Below are positions 1-9,800 of a stretch of 64,000 nt of DNA, in pieces. Position 1 is the stretch's first letter; each line of letters starts with the position of its first letter. The translations under genes were made by a program, and so were the position numbers. The DNA comes from Borrelia persica No12 (lineage in GTDB: Bacteria; Spirochaetota; Spirochaetia; Borreliales; Borreliaceae), in assembly GCF_000500045.1 (NCBI RefSeq), contig NZ_AYOT01000225.1, positions 62,001 to 126,000 on the forward strand. Direction: 5' to 3'. Under the pieces are notes generated by a model. It saw only the letters and a list, made by a program, of their open reading frames with translations. It was not told the DNA's origin and ran no database searches.

Positions 1-77
1 TCTTTGAATTTGCATAGGCAAAACAGATAACAAATTTAATTTAAATGAATATTGTATTTATTTTTTTCTTGGTTTTG

Positions 78-86
78 TGATATCCT
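78..86 (+). promoter_or_regulatory. flaB promoter, extended -10
   Basis: The sequence TGATATCCT gives a TGn extended -10 followed by TATCCT at 81-86. There is only a weak T-rich -35 around 57-62. Transcription would start near 92-94, which would put the hairpin at 95-110 at the very 5' end of the mRNA. The assignment is by pattern only. Confidence 0.45.
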
Positions 87-94
87 TTTAGAAA

Positions 95-146
95 GACAAA
101 TGGATTTGTCTAAAACATCAAAAATTATATTAATTTATCACGGAGG
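95..146 (+). promoter_or_regulatory. flaB 5' leader: GGA-loop hairpin and Shine-Dalgarno
   Basis: GACAAA (95-100) and TTTGTC (105-110) pair around the four-base loop TGGA. A second GGA lies in the ribosome binding site CACGGAGGA (140-148), nine bases before the ATG. CsrA-family proteins prefer GGA in hairpin loops and often block a Shine-Dalgarno sequence, and CsrA is known to repress flaB translation in B. burgdorferi. That these two sites are CsrA sites here is inference. Confidence 0.55.
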
Positions 147-155
147 AAATGATAT

Positions 156-1136
156 ATGATCATAAATCATAATACGTCAGCTATAAATGCTTCAAGAAAT
201 AATGCTATTAATGTTGCTAATCTTAGCAAAACTCAAGAAAAACTTTCTAGTGGGTATAGAATTAATCGTGCATCTGATGATGCTGCTGGTATGGGTGTTG
301 CTGGGAAAATTAATGCTCAAATTAGGGGATTATCTCAGGCTTCTCGAAATACTTCAAAGGCTATAAATTTTATTCAAACAACAGAAGGGAATTTAAATGA
401 AGTAGAACAAGTACTAGTAAGAATGAAAGAACTTGCTGTTCAATCTGGTAATGGTACATATTCAGATGCAGATAGAGGTTCTATTCAAATTGAAATTGAG
501 CAACTTACAGATGAAATTAATAGAATTGCTGATCAGGCGCAATATAACCAAATGCGTATGTTATCTAATAAATCAGCTGCTGATAATGTAAAGACAGCTG
601 AAGAACTTGGAATGCAACCTGCAAAAATTAATACACCAACTTCATTAACTGGGTCACAAGCTTCATGGACATTAAGAGTACATGTGGGTGCAAATCAAGA
701 TGAAGCAATTGCTATTAATATTTATGCAGCTAATGTTGCAAATCTTTTCTCAGGTGAGGGTGCTCAACAAGCAACTCAAAATCAGGAAGGAGTACAACCA
801 GCAGCAGCTCCAACTCAAGGTGGAATTAATTCTCCAGTTAATGTTACAACTGCTGTTGATGCCAATGTTTCACTTACAAAAATAGAAGATGCTATTAGAA
901 TGGTAACTGATCAAAGAGCAAATCTTGGAGCTTTCCAAAATAGACTTGAGTCTATTAAGTCTAGCACAGAATATGCTATTGAAAACTTAAAATCTTCTTA
1001 TGCTCAAATTAAAGATGCACAAATGACAGATGAAATTGTAGCGTCTACAACTAATAGTATTTTGACACAATCTGCAATGGCTATGATTTCTCAAGCGAAT
1101 CAAGTTCCTCAATACGTATTGTCCTTGCTTAGGTAA
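156..1136 (+). CDS. flaB: Flagellin FlaB, periplasmic flagellar filament core
   Basis: This is the major core protein of the periplasmic flagella. In Borrelia it also shapes the cell. The 326-residue product has the conserved N-terminal flagellin helices (starting MIINHNTSAINA) and the C-terminal helices ending VPQYVLSLLR. These flank a short variable middle rich in Q, A and P at about 205-230. There is no signal peptide, as expected for export by the flagellar type III system. The ATG is preceded by GGAGG at 142-146. The gene is monocistronic, with its own promoter and a strong terminator just downstream. The middle segment seems shorter than in B. burgdorferi FlaB (336 residues, from memory). 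Confidence 0.98.
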   Translation: MIINHNTSAINASRNNAINVANLSKTQEKLSSGYRINRASDDAAGMGVAGKINAQIRGLSQASRNTSKAINFIQTTEGNLNEVEQVLVRMKELAVQSGNGTYSDADRGSIQIEIEQLTDEINRIADQAQYNQMRMLSNKSAADNVKTAEELGMQPAKINTPTSLTGSQASWTLRVHVGANQDEAIAINIYAANVANLFSGEGAQQATQNQEGVQPAAAPTQGGINSPVNVTTAVDANVSLTKIEDAIRMVTDQRANLGAFQNRLESIKSSTEYAIENLKSSYAQIKDAQMTDEIVASTTNSILTQSAMAMISQANQVPQYVLSLLR

Positions 1137-1148
1137 ATCTAATCTTTT

Positions 1149-1178
1149 AATAAGGGTCTGTACAAGACCCTTATTTTT
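1149..1178 (+). terminator. Rho-independent terminator of flaB
   Basis: AATAAGGGTCT (1149-1159) and AGACCCTTATT (1165-1175) form a perfect 11-bp stem with a five-base loop. The stem runs into the T-run at 1174-1178. It begins 12 bases after the flaB stop and insulates proVWX. Confidence 0.92.
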
Positions 1179-1210
1179 ATTTGTGTCAGTCAAAATTTTT
1201 GATATTTTAG

Positions 1211-1216
1211 TATAAT
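1211..1216 (+). promoter_or_regulatory. -10 element upstream of proV
   Basis: A perfect TATAAT lies 40 bases before the proV start, between the flaB terminator and the gene. No good -35 is visible at the usual spacing, so this is a moderate call. Confidence 0.45.
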
Positions 1217-1255
1217 TGATTTATAAAAATTATGTTTTTACACTAGGAGTTTGCT

Positions 1256-2374
1256 TTGTATAAAGCTATCGTTAAAGTCAGGGACCTTTATAAAACATTT
1301 TCTTATACTAAAAATAAAAAGCAAATATTTCAAGCTATAAATAATTATAAGAATGGTAAAGATAGAGCTGATATTTATAGAGAATCTTCTGTTTTTATTG
1401 CAAATGCAAACATTAGCCTTGATGTTTATGAGAATGAAATTTTAGTCATTATGGGTATGTCAGGTTGTGGAAAGTCTACTTTTGTTAGATGTTTAAATGG
1501 TATACATAAAATAGATTCTGGGTCTATTTTGGTAGATAATATTGAGATGAATGATATTAATCAAAAGGATCTCTCTGCTTTAAGAAAAGATAAATTTGCC
1601 ATGGTTTTTCAAAATTTTGGTCTCTTTCCGCATATGAACGTTTTAAGGAATGTGACTTATGGACTTGAAGTTAAAAATGTTCCTAAAAAAATTAGGATTC
1701 AAAGAGCTATTGATATTTTAAAACTTGTTGGACTTGAAGATTACAAGTATAAATATATCAATGAACTTTCAGGTGGTATGAAACAAAGAGTGGGTATAGC
1801 ACGAGCTTTAGTTGTTAATCCCGATATACTTTTAATGGATGAAGCTTTTTCAGCTCTTGATCCTTTAATTAGGGGAGAGATGCAATGTGAACTTTTAAGA
1901 TTGGTAGACAAATTAAAAAAAACAGTTGTATTTATTACTCATGATTTAATTGAGGCTTTTAAATTAGGTAATCGAATTGCTTTTATGAAAGATGGAGAAA
2001 TCATTCAGGTGGGCAGGCCATTAAAAATATTAAGGGAGCCTAGGACAGAGTTTATTGCCAATTTTATTAAGAATCTTCCTGTTTTGAATATTTTAAAAAT
2101 TAAAGATATTATTAAAGTAGATTTTGATCATTATGGATGTGGTGGTAAATTTAATGTTATTATTGAAAAAGAAAATGATAGTTTGAGTTTGTATAATGTT
2201 TCTGTTAATAAAAAGTATAGTAATGTTATTTCTTTAAATTTGAATTTAGATGATGAAATAAAAAGTATCGTTAAATATTTGAATAAGTTGGATTATTTGA
2301 TTGTGACAAAAGAAGAGCATGATATTATTGGATACATTGATTTAGGAGAAATTGCTGATTTGTTGGCAAGATAG
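1256..2374 (+). CDS. proV: Glycine betaine/proline ABC transporter, ATP-binding subunit
   Basis: This is the ATPase of a ProU-type importer for osmoprotectants such as glycine betaine or proline. The 372 residues include Walker A GMSGCGKST at 67-75, the ABC signature LSGGMKQR near 171, Walker B LLMDEA near 197 and an H-loop ITHD near 227. The C-terminal 100 residues fit the regulatory tail of this family but carry no strong CBS signature that I can see. The start is TTG, chosen because AGGAG lies six bases upstream. The gene is followed after six bases by proW, so the two are probably one transcript. The substrate is inferred from family. Confidence 0.93.
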   Translation: MYKAIVKVRDLYKTFSYTKNKKQIFQAINNYKNGKDRADIYRESSVFIANANISLDVYENEILVIMGMSGCGKSTFVRCLNGIHKIDSGSILVDNIEMNDINQKDLSALRKDKFAMVFQNFGLFPHMNVLRNVTYGLEVKNVPKKIRIQRAIDILKLVGLEDYKYKYINELSGGMKQRVGIARALVVNPDILLMDEAFSALDPLIRGEMQCELLRLVDKLKKTVVFITHDLIEAFKLGNRIAFMKDGEIIQVGRPLKILREPRTEFIANFIKNLPVLNILKIKDIIKVDFDHYGCGGKFNVIIEKENDSLSLYNVSVNKKYSNVISLNLNLDDEIKSIVKYLNKLDYLIVTKEEHDIIGYIDLGEIADLLAR

Positions 2375-2380
2375 TTATTT

Positions 2381-3280
2381 ATGGATAGAAATTTTATAGT
2401 TGCTAGCATAGATAAGGCGTTTGATTTTTTGGTTGATAATTTTTCAAACTCTAATGGTATTGGTTTTGCTAAGTTTGTAGATTTTTTTTACGAAAATTTG
2501 AAAAGGTTAATTTTAGTCATTAATCCTGTTTTGTTTATTTTAATAATTTGTGTTTTGAGTTTTTTGTTTTTGAAAAAAAGATTGGCACTTTTGATTATGT
2601 TAGGTTTTTGTTTTATTTTATATTTCAATCTTTGGGAAGTGTCAATGGATACAATATCGCTTATTTTTGTATCTGTGTTTTTTTCTGTACTTTGGGGAAT
2701 TTTAATAGGTATTTTAGGTGGGTATTATTCAAAATTTTATGTGTTTTTAAAACCATTGCTCGATTTGATGCAGGCGATGCCTCCATTTGTTTATTTAATA
2801 CCAGCTATATCTTTTTTTGATACGGGTACGTCTTCAGCAATTTTTGCTACAATAATTTTTGCAATGCCTCCAGTTATTAGATATACAAGATTGGGAATTA
2901 TTCAGGTTCCAAGTGAGGTTATTGAAGCTGCAAAGTCTTTTGGAAGCAGTCGTGCTCGTATTCTTTTTCAAATTCAATTACCATTGGCTCTTCGGAGTAC
3001 AATAGAAGGGATTAATCAATCAATTATGATGGCAATATCTATGATAGTGATTGCGGCGATGGTTGGTTCATCGGGGCTTGGTAGGACTGTGATATATTCT
3101 GTTGAAAGATTGCATTTTGCTGAAGGTTTAATATCCGGATTGGCTGTTGTGATAATAGCTATTATTTTAGATAGAATTATGCAAGCTATTTTTATTAAAT
3201 TTAGTTATTTAAATACTGATAATTATGGAGTTAAAAAAGAAAATAAATTCAAAAGGTTTTTGGAAATGTGTAATAAATAA
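2381..3280 (+). CDS. proW: Glycine betaine/proline ABC transporter, permease
   Basis: This is the inner-membrane channel of the ProVWX importer. The 299-residue protein has an N-terminal extension with a membrane segment near 42-65, followed by the permease core with several more hydrophobic helices. The cytoplasmic EAA loop that docks on ProV is visible as EAAKSFGSSRARILFQIQLP. The ATG lies six bases after the proV stop, and proX follows 38 bases after the proW stop. The operon arrangement supports the assignment. Confidence 0.93.
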   Translation: MDRNFIVASIDKAFDFLVDNFSNSNGIGFAKFVDFFYENLKRLILVINPVLFILIICVLSFLFLKKRLALLIMLGFCFILYFNLWEVSMDTISLIFVSVFFSVLWGILIGILGGYYSKFYVFLKPLLDLMQAMPPFVYLIPAISFFDTGTSSAIFATIIFAMPPVIRYTRLGIIQVPSEVIEAAKSFGSSRARILFQIQLPLALRSTIEGINQSIMMAISMIVIAAMVGSSGLGRTVIYSVERLHFAEGLISGLAVVIIAIILDRIMQAIFIKFSYLNTDNYGVKKENKFKRFLEMCNK

Positions 3281-3318
3281 TACTTTGATTTTATTTGCTA
3301 AATAGGGGGAATTGATTT

Positions 3319-4215
3319 ATGAGAGGTGTTTTGATATCTGTTCTTATGAGTTTGGTTTTAGTTTTTATGTCTTGTAATAAGAATGATAATTCTGAGAATA
3401 ATAATTCTCAAAGTGTCAAATCGGTTAAAATTGCTTATGTTAATTGGATAGGTGAAACAGTTGCTACCAATATTATAAGAGTTGTTTTTGAAAGAATAGG
3501 ATATAATGTGGAGATATTACCTGTTACTGCGTCTATAATGTATCAGTATGTGGCGTCTGGACGGGTAGATGGTATGGTATCTGCGTGGGTTCCTACGGCA
3601 GATAAATTTTATTATGAAAAATTTAAGGATAAGTTTGTTGATCTTGGTCCTAATTATGAGGGGACATTACAGGGATTTGTGGTTCCAAGTTATGTTACAA
3701 TTTCAAATATTTCGGAACTTAAGGGTAGGGGTTCTGAATTTCAAAATAAAATGATAGGAATAGATGCAGGAGCAGGTACTCAGCTTTCTGTGGAAGAAAC
3801 TTTAAAGCTTTATGAGTTGGATAAAGAATATGAACTTATCTCTTCAAGTGAGAGTGTAATGCTTGCGAGTTTAGAATCTGCCATTAATAAACAAGAATGG
3901 ATTTTAGTGCCTTTGTGGAAACCTCATTGGGCATTTGTGAAATATGATATTAAGTTTTTAGATGATCCATTATTGTCAATGGGTGGTCCTGAGAGTATTC
4001 ATTCTCTTGTTAAGTTGGGGCTTGAAGAGAGTGATCCTGATGCTTATTATTTATTTGATAATTTTTATTGGGGTGATGACTTGTTATTGCCTTTGATAGA
4101 AAAAAATTATAAGGAGCCAGGACAAGAATATAAGAATGCTATTGAATTTGTTGATACTCATAAAGATTACGTAAAGAATTGGGTGCCAGATAAATATAAA
4201 AATTTATTTGATTAA
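3319..4215 (+). CDS. proX: Glycine betaine/proline-binding lipoprotein
   Basis: This is the substrate-binding component of the ProU-type transporter and delivers osmolyte to ProW. The 298-residue product begins with a lipoprotein signal (lipobox VFMSC, lipidated Cys19), so it should be anchored in a membrane rather than soluble in the periplasm. The body is an OpuAC-type binding domain with motifs such as IAYVNWIGE and several tryptophans of the kind that cage quaternary ammonium groups. AGGGGGA precedes the ATG. The 3' end overlaps the opposing yidD by 12 bases. Confidence 0.92.
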   Translation: MRGVLISVLMSLVLVFMSCNKNDNSENNNSQSVKSVKIAYVNWIGETVATNIIRVVFERIGYNVEILPVTASIMYQYVASGRVDGMVSAWVPTADKFYYEKFKDKFVDLGPNYEGTLQGFVVPSYVTISNISELKGRGSEFQNKMIGIDAGAGTQLSVEETLKLYELDKEYELISSSESVMLASLESAINKQEWILVPLWKPHWAFVKYDIKFLDDPLLSMGGPESIHSLVKLGLEESDPDAYYLFDNFYWGDDLLLPLIEKNYKEPGQEYKNAIEFVDTHKDYVKNWVPDKYKNLFD

Positions 4216-4506
4216 TCTTTTTTTAAATTTTTTTAGTGAGTTTAATATTGGATTTTTAGTTGGCAATGGTTCGCAACCTCCTTTAAATAGTGCATTGCAT
4301 CTAATGAGTCTTAATATAATTAAAATAGATGCAGTTATGATATTGTATTTTTTTAGACAACTGAGTGCATAGTTTGAGCAACTAGGTTGATATATACAAT
4401 GAAAACCTACTATTTGAGAAAAAGTTTTTTGGTATATCTTGATTAATAAGATAAATGCTAAATTTGCTATCATAAAAAATTTTTTTAGTATTTTAATGCA
4501 TATCAT
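4204..4506 (-). CDS. yidD: YidD-family membrane protein insertion efficiency factor
   Basis: This is a small membrane-associated protein thought to help YidC insert inner-membrane proteins. The product has the family landmarks in order: a hydrophobic N-terminus, IYQKTFSQ, the PSCSNYAL motif, [12 protein letters not shown] and a basic end. Older annotations call the family haemolytic, which is misleading. The first ATG (4506) gives 100 residues. A second ATG at 4473 gives 89, nearer the usual length, and neither has a clear ribosome binding site. It is an isolated minus-strand gene, convergent with proX and divergent from besC. Confidence 0.85.
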   Translation of the reverse strand: MICIKILKKFFMIANLAFILLIKIYQKTFSQIVGFHCIYQPSCSNYALSCLKKYNIITASILIILRLIRCNALFKGGCEPLPTKNPILNSLKKFKKRLIK

Positions 4507-4531
4507 AATATCATGTTATTATATAAGGACA

Positions 4532-5857
4532 ATGATAAATATATTGAATATTAATAAAAATATTTTACTTTATTTAATTATAAATATTGCTAATATCAAG
4601 TGTTTCATATTAGTTTTTCTTTTATCAGTTCCTTCTTATGCAGAAGAAATTATAAAATTATCTGTTACTGATGCCGTTAATATGGCTTTAAAAAATAGTT
4701 TGGCGACTAAAAGTGCTAGGCATCAAGAAGAGATAAAGAGATTGCATAAAAACAATTCTTGGAATGTTTTTATGCCAAATTTGGGTTTTTTTTCAAATAT
4801 TTCGAGACAAAATCCAATTATAAGAGGAGAGCATTGGAATTTAGATTTAGGTGTTTCTGTTGGACTTTCAATATCGCCATCTGTTGTTAATAAAATGAGA
4901 CTTGATAATTTCAATTATGACAATGCTGTTATAGACGGAGAAAAAGTTAATAGAGATATTAAGTTGAAAGTTCTTAAAATGTATAATGAGCTTCTAGCTT
5001 TTAAAAATATTTTAGAAGTTTTAAAGGAGCAGCAGCTTGAAAAAGGGAAGCTTAAATTTGAGCAAGTGAGTATTGCTTATCGTAATGGTCTTATTTCTGA
5101 GATAGATTATCTTGATGCTAAGCTTAAATATAATAGGCTTCAGTCTGATTTAAATGAACAAGTCATTAAATTTGAGGATGCGAAATCAAAATTTAGATTG
5201 TTAATAGGATTAGATGTTTTACAAGATTTTGAAATTACAGGTGAGTTGTCAGATGAAGTATTGGATGTTTCATTTTTTAATGAGGTTGTAGATGTTAATG
5301 AGCATTTGGAAATAAAGGAATTGAATAATTCCGTTAAAATTATGCAGGCTACTCTTGATAGTCTTTGGTTAGATGCTTTTTTGCCAAAATTTTCTTTTTC
5401 AATGTCTTATACTCCTGGAAGTATTTCTTTTGGTGGCGATCTTGCTGGTTCGTCAAGACAGGGATTATCTGTTTCTTTTGGATTGACTTATGATTTTACT
5501 GAAGTGTTGCCTTTTTCAAAAAGTTTTACAGGAATATGGGAACAAGATTATAGGTTAAAGATATTAAAAGATCAAATTTATAATAAGATGCGTGAATTTA
5601 AATCTGATGTTATTCAAAAACGTAAAGGCATAAGATTGTATAGATCTATTTTGGATAATTCAAAAATGGCTTTGGAGATGTCTAAAAAGAATTATCAGAT
5701 AGCTTTTGATGCCTTTAATGCAGGCACTATAGATCTTGTGAAATTAAATGATATTGAGCTTTCCTATAAGCAGAGCGATTTACAATTGATAAAAGATAAA
5801 CTGAATTATGCTAATTTAGTACTTGAATATAAGGGGTTGATAAATAAATTGGATTAA
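4532..5857 (+). CDS. besC: TolC-family outer-membrane efflux channel BesC
   Basis: This is the outer-membrane exit duct of the BesABC tripartite RND efflux pump. The mature part has two long helical outer-membrane-efflux repeats typical of TolC. An N-terminal hydrophobic signal ends in SYA before EEI. I start at ATG 4532, giving 441 residues. Earlier in-frame starts (TTG 4439, ATG 4496) would run into yidD and add a poorly structured leader. AAGGA lies close upstream of 4532, with tight spacing, so the start is uncertain. besA and besB follow directly. Confidence 0.9.
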   Translation: MINILNINKNILLYLIINIANIKCFILVFLLSVPSYAEEIIKLSVTDAVNMALKNSLATKSARHQEEIKRLHKNNSWNVFMPNLGFFSNISRQNPIIRGEHWNLDLGVSVGLSISPSVVNKMRLDNFNYDNAVIDGEKVNRDIKLKVLKMYNELLAFKNILEVLKEQQLEKGKLKFEQVSIAYRNGLISEIDYLDAKLKYNRLQSDLNEQVIKFEDAKSKFRLLIGLDVLQDFEITGELSDEVLDVSFFNEVVDVNEHLEIKELNNSVKIMQATLDSLWLDAFLPKFSFSMSYTPGSISFGGDLAGSSRQGLSVSFGLTYDFTEVLPFSKSFTGIWEQDYRLKILKDQIYNKMREFKSDVIQKRKGIRLYRSILDNSKMALEMSKKNYQIAFDAFNAGTIDLVKLNDIELSYKQSDLQLIKDKLNYANLVLEYKGLINKLD

Positions 5858-5904
5858 TGGAGTAATATTTATGAATCTGATTTGTTACATGAGAGGAGGT
5901 TTAT

Positions 5905-6846
5905 ATGAAGTATTATTGCTTGCTTTTAGTTTTATTATTTGCTTTCTCATGTAATAAAGAGGGAGAGATTCAAGATGATGTTGCTGGGGATGGTATTGCC
6001 GGTGATGTTACTGATACGCCTTATAAATTTCCAGTTATTGTTATGAAGGCTATACGAGGAGATTTAAGTAGTTATATTTCTTTGAATGGTGATGTTGATA
6101 CAAAAGTTAAATTAGCAGTATTTCCGGATGTTGCAGGTAAAATAATATCTCTTGATATAAAGCTTGGAACTTATGTAAATAAGGGACAAATTATTGCAAC
6201 TCTTGATCCTTCAAAGCCAGGTTTTCTTTATTTGAAGAGTGCAGTAAGAGCCCCGATTTCTGGATACGTTTTGTCTGTTAATTGTAAAATTGGAGAAACG
6301 ATTACTCCTCAAACTAGTGTTGCGTTGATAGGCAAAATGGATTTTTTGCAAATTAAAACTTATGTTCCTGAAAAATATTTTTTGGATATTAAGATTGGAA
6401 ATAATGCAATTATTGAGCTTGAATCTTATCCTGGTGAAAAGTTTAAGGCAAAGGTTTCAGAGATGTCGCCTATTGTAGATTTTAAGAGTCGTGCTGCTGA
6501 AGTATATCTTGATCCTATAGAAAATATCATAAATAAAATGGTTGTTGGCATGTTTGTTAAAATTAAACTTGTCACTAAGCATGCAAAAAATGTGATTAAA
6601 ATACCAAAACGTGCTTTGATCGAACAAGAGGGTAGACTCTGTTTATTTAGGGTAAATGTCGATACAGAAACAGTTGAGAGAGTGTTTCCTTTAGTAGAGT
6701 TTGAAGTGGATAATGTTGTATCTATTAAAGATAGTATTGCTGAGAATGATTTGATCGTAACTGAGGGTGTTTCTTTGCTATCAGATGGAGCTTTTGTGGA
6801 TGTGGTAGATATTCATGATGGGCTTGGTGTTGAAGACAATATTTAA
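5905..6846 (+). CDS. besA: RND efflux periplasmic adaptor lipoprotein BesA
   Basis: This is the membrane fusion protein that bridges the RND pump BesB and the channel BesC. The 313 residues start with a lipoprotein signal (FAFSC, Cys16). A split biotinyl-lipoyl-like segment follows: KIISLDIKLGTYVNKGQIIATLDP, interrupted by 'DVAG' just before it, and then RAPISGYVLSVNCKIGETI. Beta-barrel and membrane-proximal regions come after that. The alpha-helical hairpin between the lipoyl halves is almost absent, so this is a short adaptor. GAGAGGAGG sits just before the ATG. It lies between besC and besB in one operon. Confidence 0.92.
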   Translation: MKYYCLLLVLLFAFSCNKEGEIQDDVAGDGIAGDVTDTPYKFPVIVMKAIRGDLSSYISLNGDVDTKVKLAVFPDVAGKIISLDIKLGTYVNKGQIIATLDPSKPGFLYLKSAVRAPISGYVLSVNCKIGETITPQTSVALIGKMDFLQIKTYVPEKYFLDIKIGNNAIIELESYPGEKFKAKVSEMSPIVDFKSRAAEVYLDPIENIINKMVVGMFVKIKLVTKHAKNVIKIPKRALIEQEGRLCLFRVNVDTETVERVFPLVEFEVDNVVSIKDSIAENDLIVTEGVSLLSDGAFVDVVDIHDGLGVEDNI

Positions 6847-6861
6847 TTTTTGAGGTTACTT

Positions 6862-9800
6862 ATGTTAGTAAAGAAAGTTGTTAATAAGCCAATAACAATG
6901 TTAATATTGTTTTCTTTATTAATTATTCTTAGTATTTATACTTTTTCACGACTAAATATAGATTTGTTTCCTGAGTTTAAATCAACAAGTCTTCGTATTT
7001 CTACTGATTATGCAGGAAGTTCTGCAAAAGAGGTGGAAGAGAAAGTTACACGCATTTTAGAAGGCAATTTATCTTTAGTAAAAAATATAGAAACAATGAC
7101 CAGCAGTTCTTATAAGGGATATAGTGACATTATTCTTAAGTTTTATCATGGAACGAATTTAGACTTGGCTTTAAATGAAGTAAGAGACACGCTTGAGCTC
7201 TCAAAAGGTTCATTGCCAAAAGATGCAAGTTTTCCAAGGGTTTCTAGAGGATTTCGTCCAGATGAGGGAGTATCGGTAATATCATTTTTGATATATGCAA
7301 ATAGATCTATTGTAGACCTTAAGAGGTATGCAGATGAAATTTTAAAGCCTAGATTGGAGAGACTTGATGGAGTTGGAGTTGTACATGTTAGTGGAGGTGG
7401 GAGTAAACATATTTTAGTTGAAGTGTCTCAAAATAGGTTGGAGGCATATGGGCTTAATTTATCGGATATTGTTCCGTTTATTTCTTCTCAAAATGTTGAA
7501 TTGTCTGTTGGTGATGTTTTTGACGATGATTTGAAATATCCAGTACAAGTATCTGGCAATTTTAATTCGATTAATGATTTGGAAGATGTGGTTATTGCTT
7601 ATAAGCCTTATTCTTTGAAAGATAATTCTTTTGTTCAGGTTAGATTGAGAGATATTGCAACTATTAAGGCTATTTCTGAGAAAAAGAGGTATGTATATTA
7701 TAATGATAGGCATAATGATAATAGGCCTTCTATTGAGGTATCTATAGAAAAACAAAATGATGCAAATTTTGTTACCGTTTCAGATGCGGTTAATGAAGAA
7801 TTAAAAAAAATTAAACTTATCCTTCCTAAGGATATATCTCTAGATATTTTTGCGGATAATGCTGAATATATTAGAGAGGCTATTTCTTCTGTCTCTAATT
7901 CAGCTTATTCGGGAGCATTTCTTGCATTATGTATTATTTTCTTCTTTTTAAGAAGCTTTCGAGCGACTGTTATTATTGGCATTGCAATACCATTGGCTAT
8001 TATTATTACTTTTTGTTTAATGTATTTTGCAAATATTTCATTAAATATTATGAGTCTCTCGGGACTTGCTTTAAGTGTTGGTATGCTTGTGGATTGTTCT
8101 ATTGTTGTAATAGAAAATATATATAGATATAGACAAAAAGGTGCAAAACTTATCTCTTCTGCCATTTTGGGAACACAAGAAATGATGCTTCCAATCATTG
8201 CTGCTACTGTGACGTCAATTTGTGTGTTTGCTCCTTTGCTTATTTTTAAGTCAGAGTTGGGTATTATTGGTGATTTGATCAAGGATTTTGCCTTTACTAT
8301 CGTTATATCTTTAACGGTTTCTTTGTTTGTTGCTATTTTTTTAGTTCCTGTGCTTTCAAGTTATTATATTGGGCTTTATACTGTTTTTCAAAAGCCCATT
8401 AAAAATAAATTAATCGAAAGAATTGATAGTGTCTTATATAAGATTTCTGCTTTTGGAGAGAAATCTTATGTTATTTTGTTAAATTGGGTTTTAAATCGTA
8501 AGCTAGTTTTTTTATTGTTTGTTACATGTAGTTTTATTGTAAGTTTACTTTTATTTCCTTTTTTAGATGTGTCTTTTATGCCTAAGGAATATTCTCCTGT
8601 TATTAATTTTTCTTTTGGTTTTCCCAAAGAAACAAGTTTAGATGTTTCAAAGTTTTATTCAGATAAAGTTTTAGAAATTTTGAAAAGTGAAATTAAAACT
8701 TATAAAGGGATTATTTCTGAGGTATATTCAAAAGGTTTTATATTTAAGGTCTTATTGCCTTCAAAAAAGGAAGTTGATGGTGATATTTATAATGAGGAAG
8801 AAATTCAATATAGAATCTCTCAGCATGTTAAGAGGGTTTGTCCTATTTTAGATCCTAATAATATTTTCTCATCAAGCAGTTCTTTCGGTGGTCCTACTAT
8901 TGAGATTAAAATTATGGCTTCTAATTTTGAATCTGCAAAGGAATATGGGAAATTGTTAGTTGGTCTTTTAGAGAAAAATTTTTCAAGTATTGTAAATCCT
9001 AGACTTAATATAGAGGAAGATCTGCAAATTGACATAGATATAGATAGGGAAAAGGCTTATTCTTATGGAATTAGTATAGAAACTATTGCAAGGGAAGTTA
9101 AAGCCAGCATTCATGGAATTTCATCAGGAAAATATGTTGAAGATGGAGTTAGTTATGATATTTTACTTAAGCTTGATAAAGGTGATATTGTTGATCTGAA
9201 AGGTTTGGATGATATATTTGTTATAAATAAATTTGGCGTTAAAGTTCCCCTGTCTTTAATTTCTAATTTTAAAAAAATAAATGGAGTTAAAAGGCTTTTT
9301 AGAGAAAATCAATCCTTGGTAGTTAAGCTTACAGCAGGTATTGCTCCAAATGAAAGTTTGGCTTCAGTTACGAGAGATTTAGTAGATTTTGTAACTAATA
9401 AGGTTCCCCAAAAGGATGGCATATTCGTTAAATTTGAAGGAGAATACGATGAATTTAAAAAGATTATGAAGCAATTTAAGTTGATAATTTTAATGGCTAT
9501 TTTACTTGTATTTGGAGTAATGGCAGCACAATTTGAATCTCTGCTCAAGCCTTTTATTATTCTATTTACAATTCCATTGACTTTAATAGGTGTTATACTT
9601 GTTTATTTTATATCAAGAGAAAAAATTTATGTTTTGACTGCTTTTGGCATGCTTATGCTTGTGGGTGTTGTTGTTAATACGGGTATTGTATTGGTGGATT
9701 ATATTAACTTGTTGCTTAAGAGAGGATTTGCTTTAAGAGAAGCAGTAATTGAAGCAGGTCGTTCTAGATTTAGACCAATTGTGATGTCCTCTCTAACCTC

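Noticed and set aside
682-885. Reading frame inside flaB on the same strand
   Set aside because: It is rich in Gln and Leu from the shifted variable region and has no ribosome binding site; flaB itself explains the sequence.
4439-4531. Longer N-terminus of besC from TTG 4439
   Set aside because: It would overlap the yidD coding region and place about 30 extra residues before a good signal peptide.
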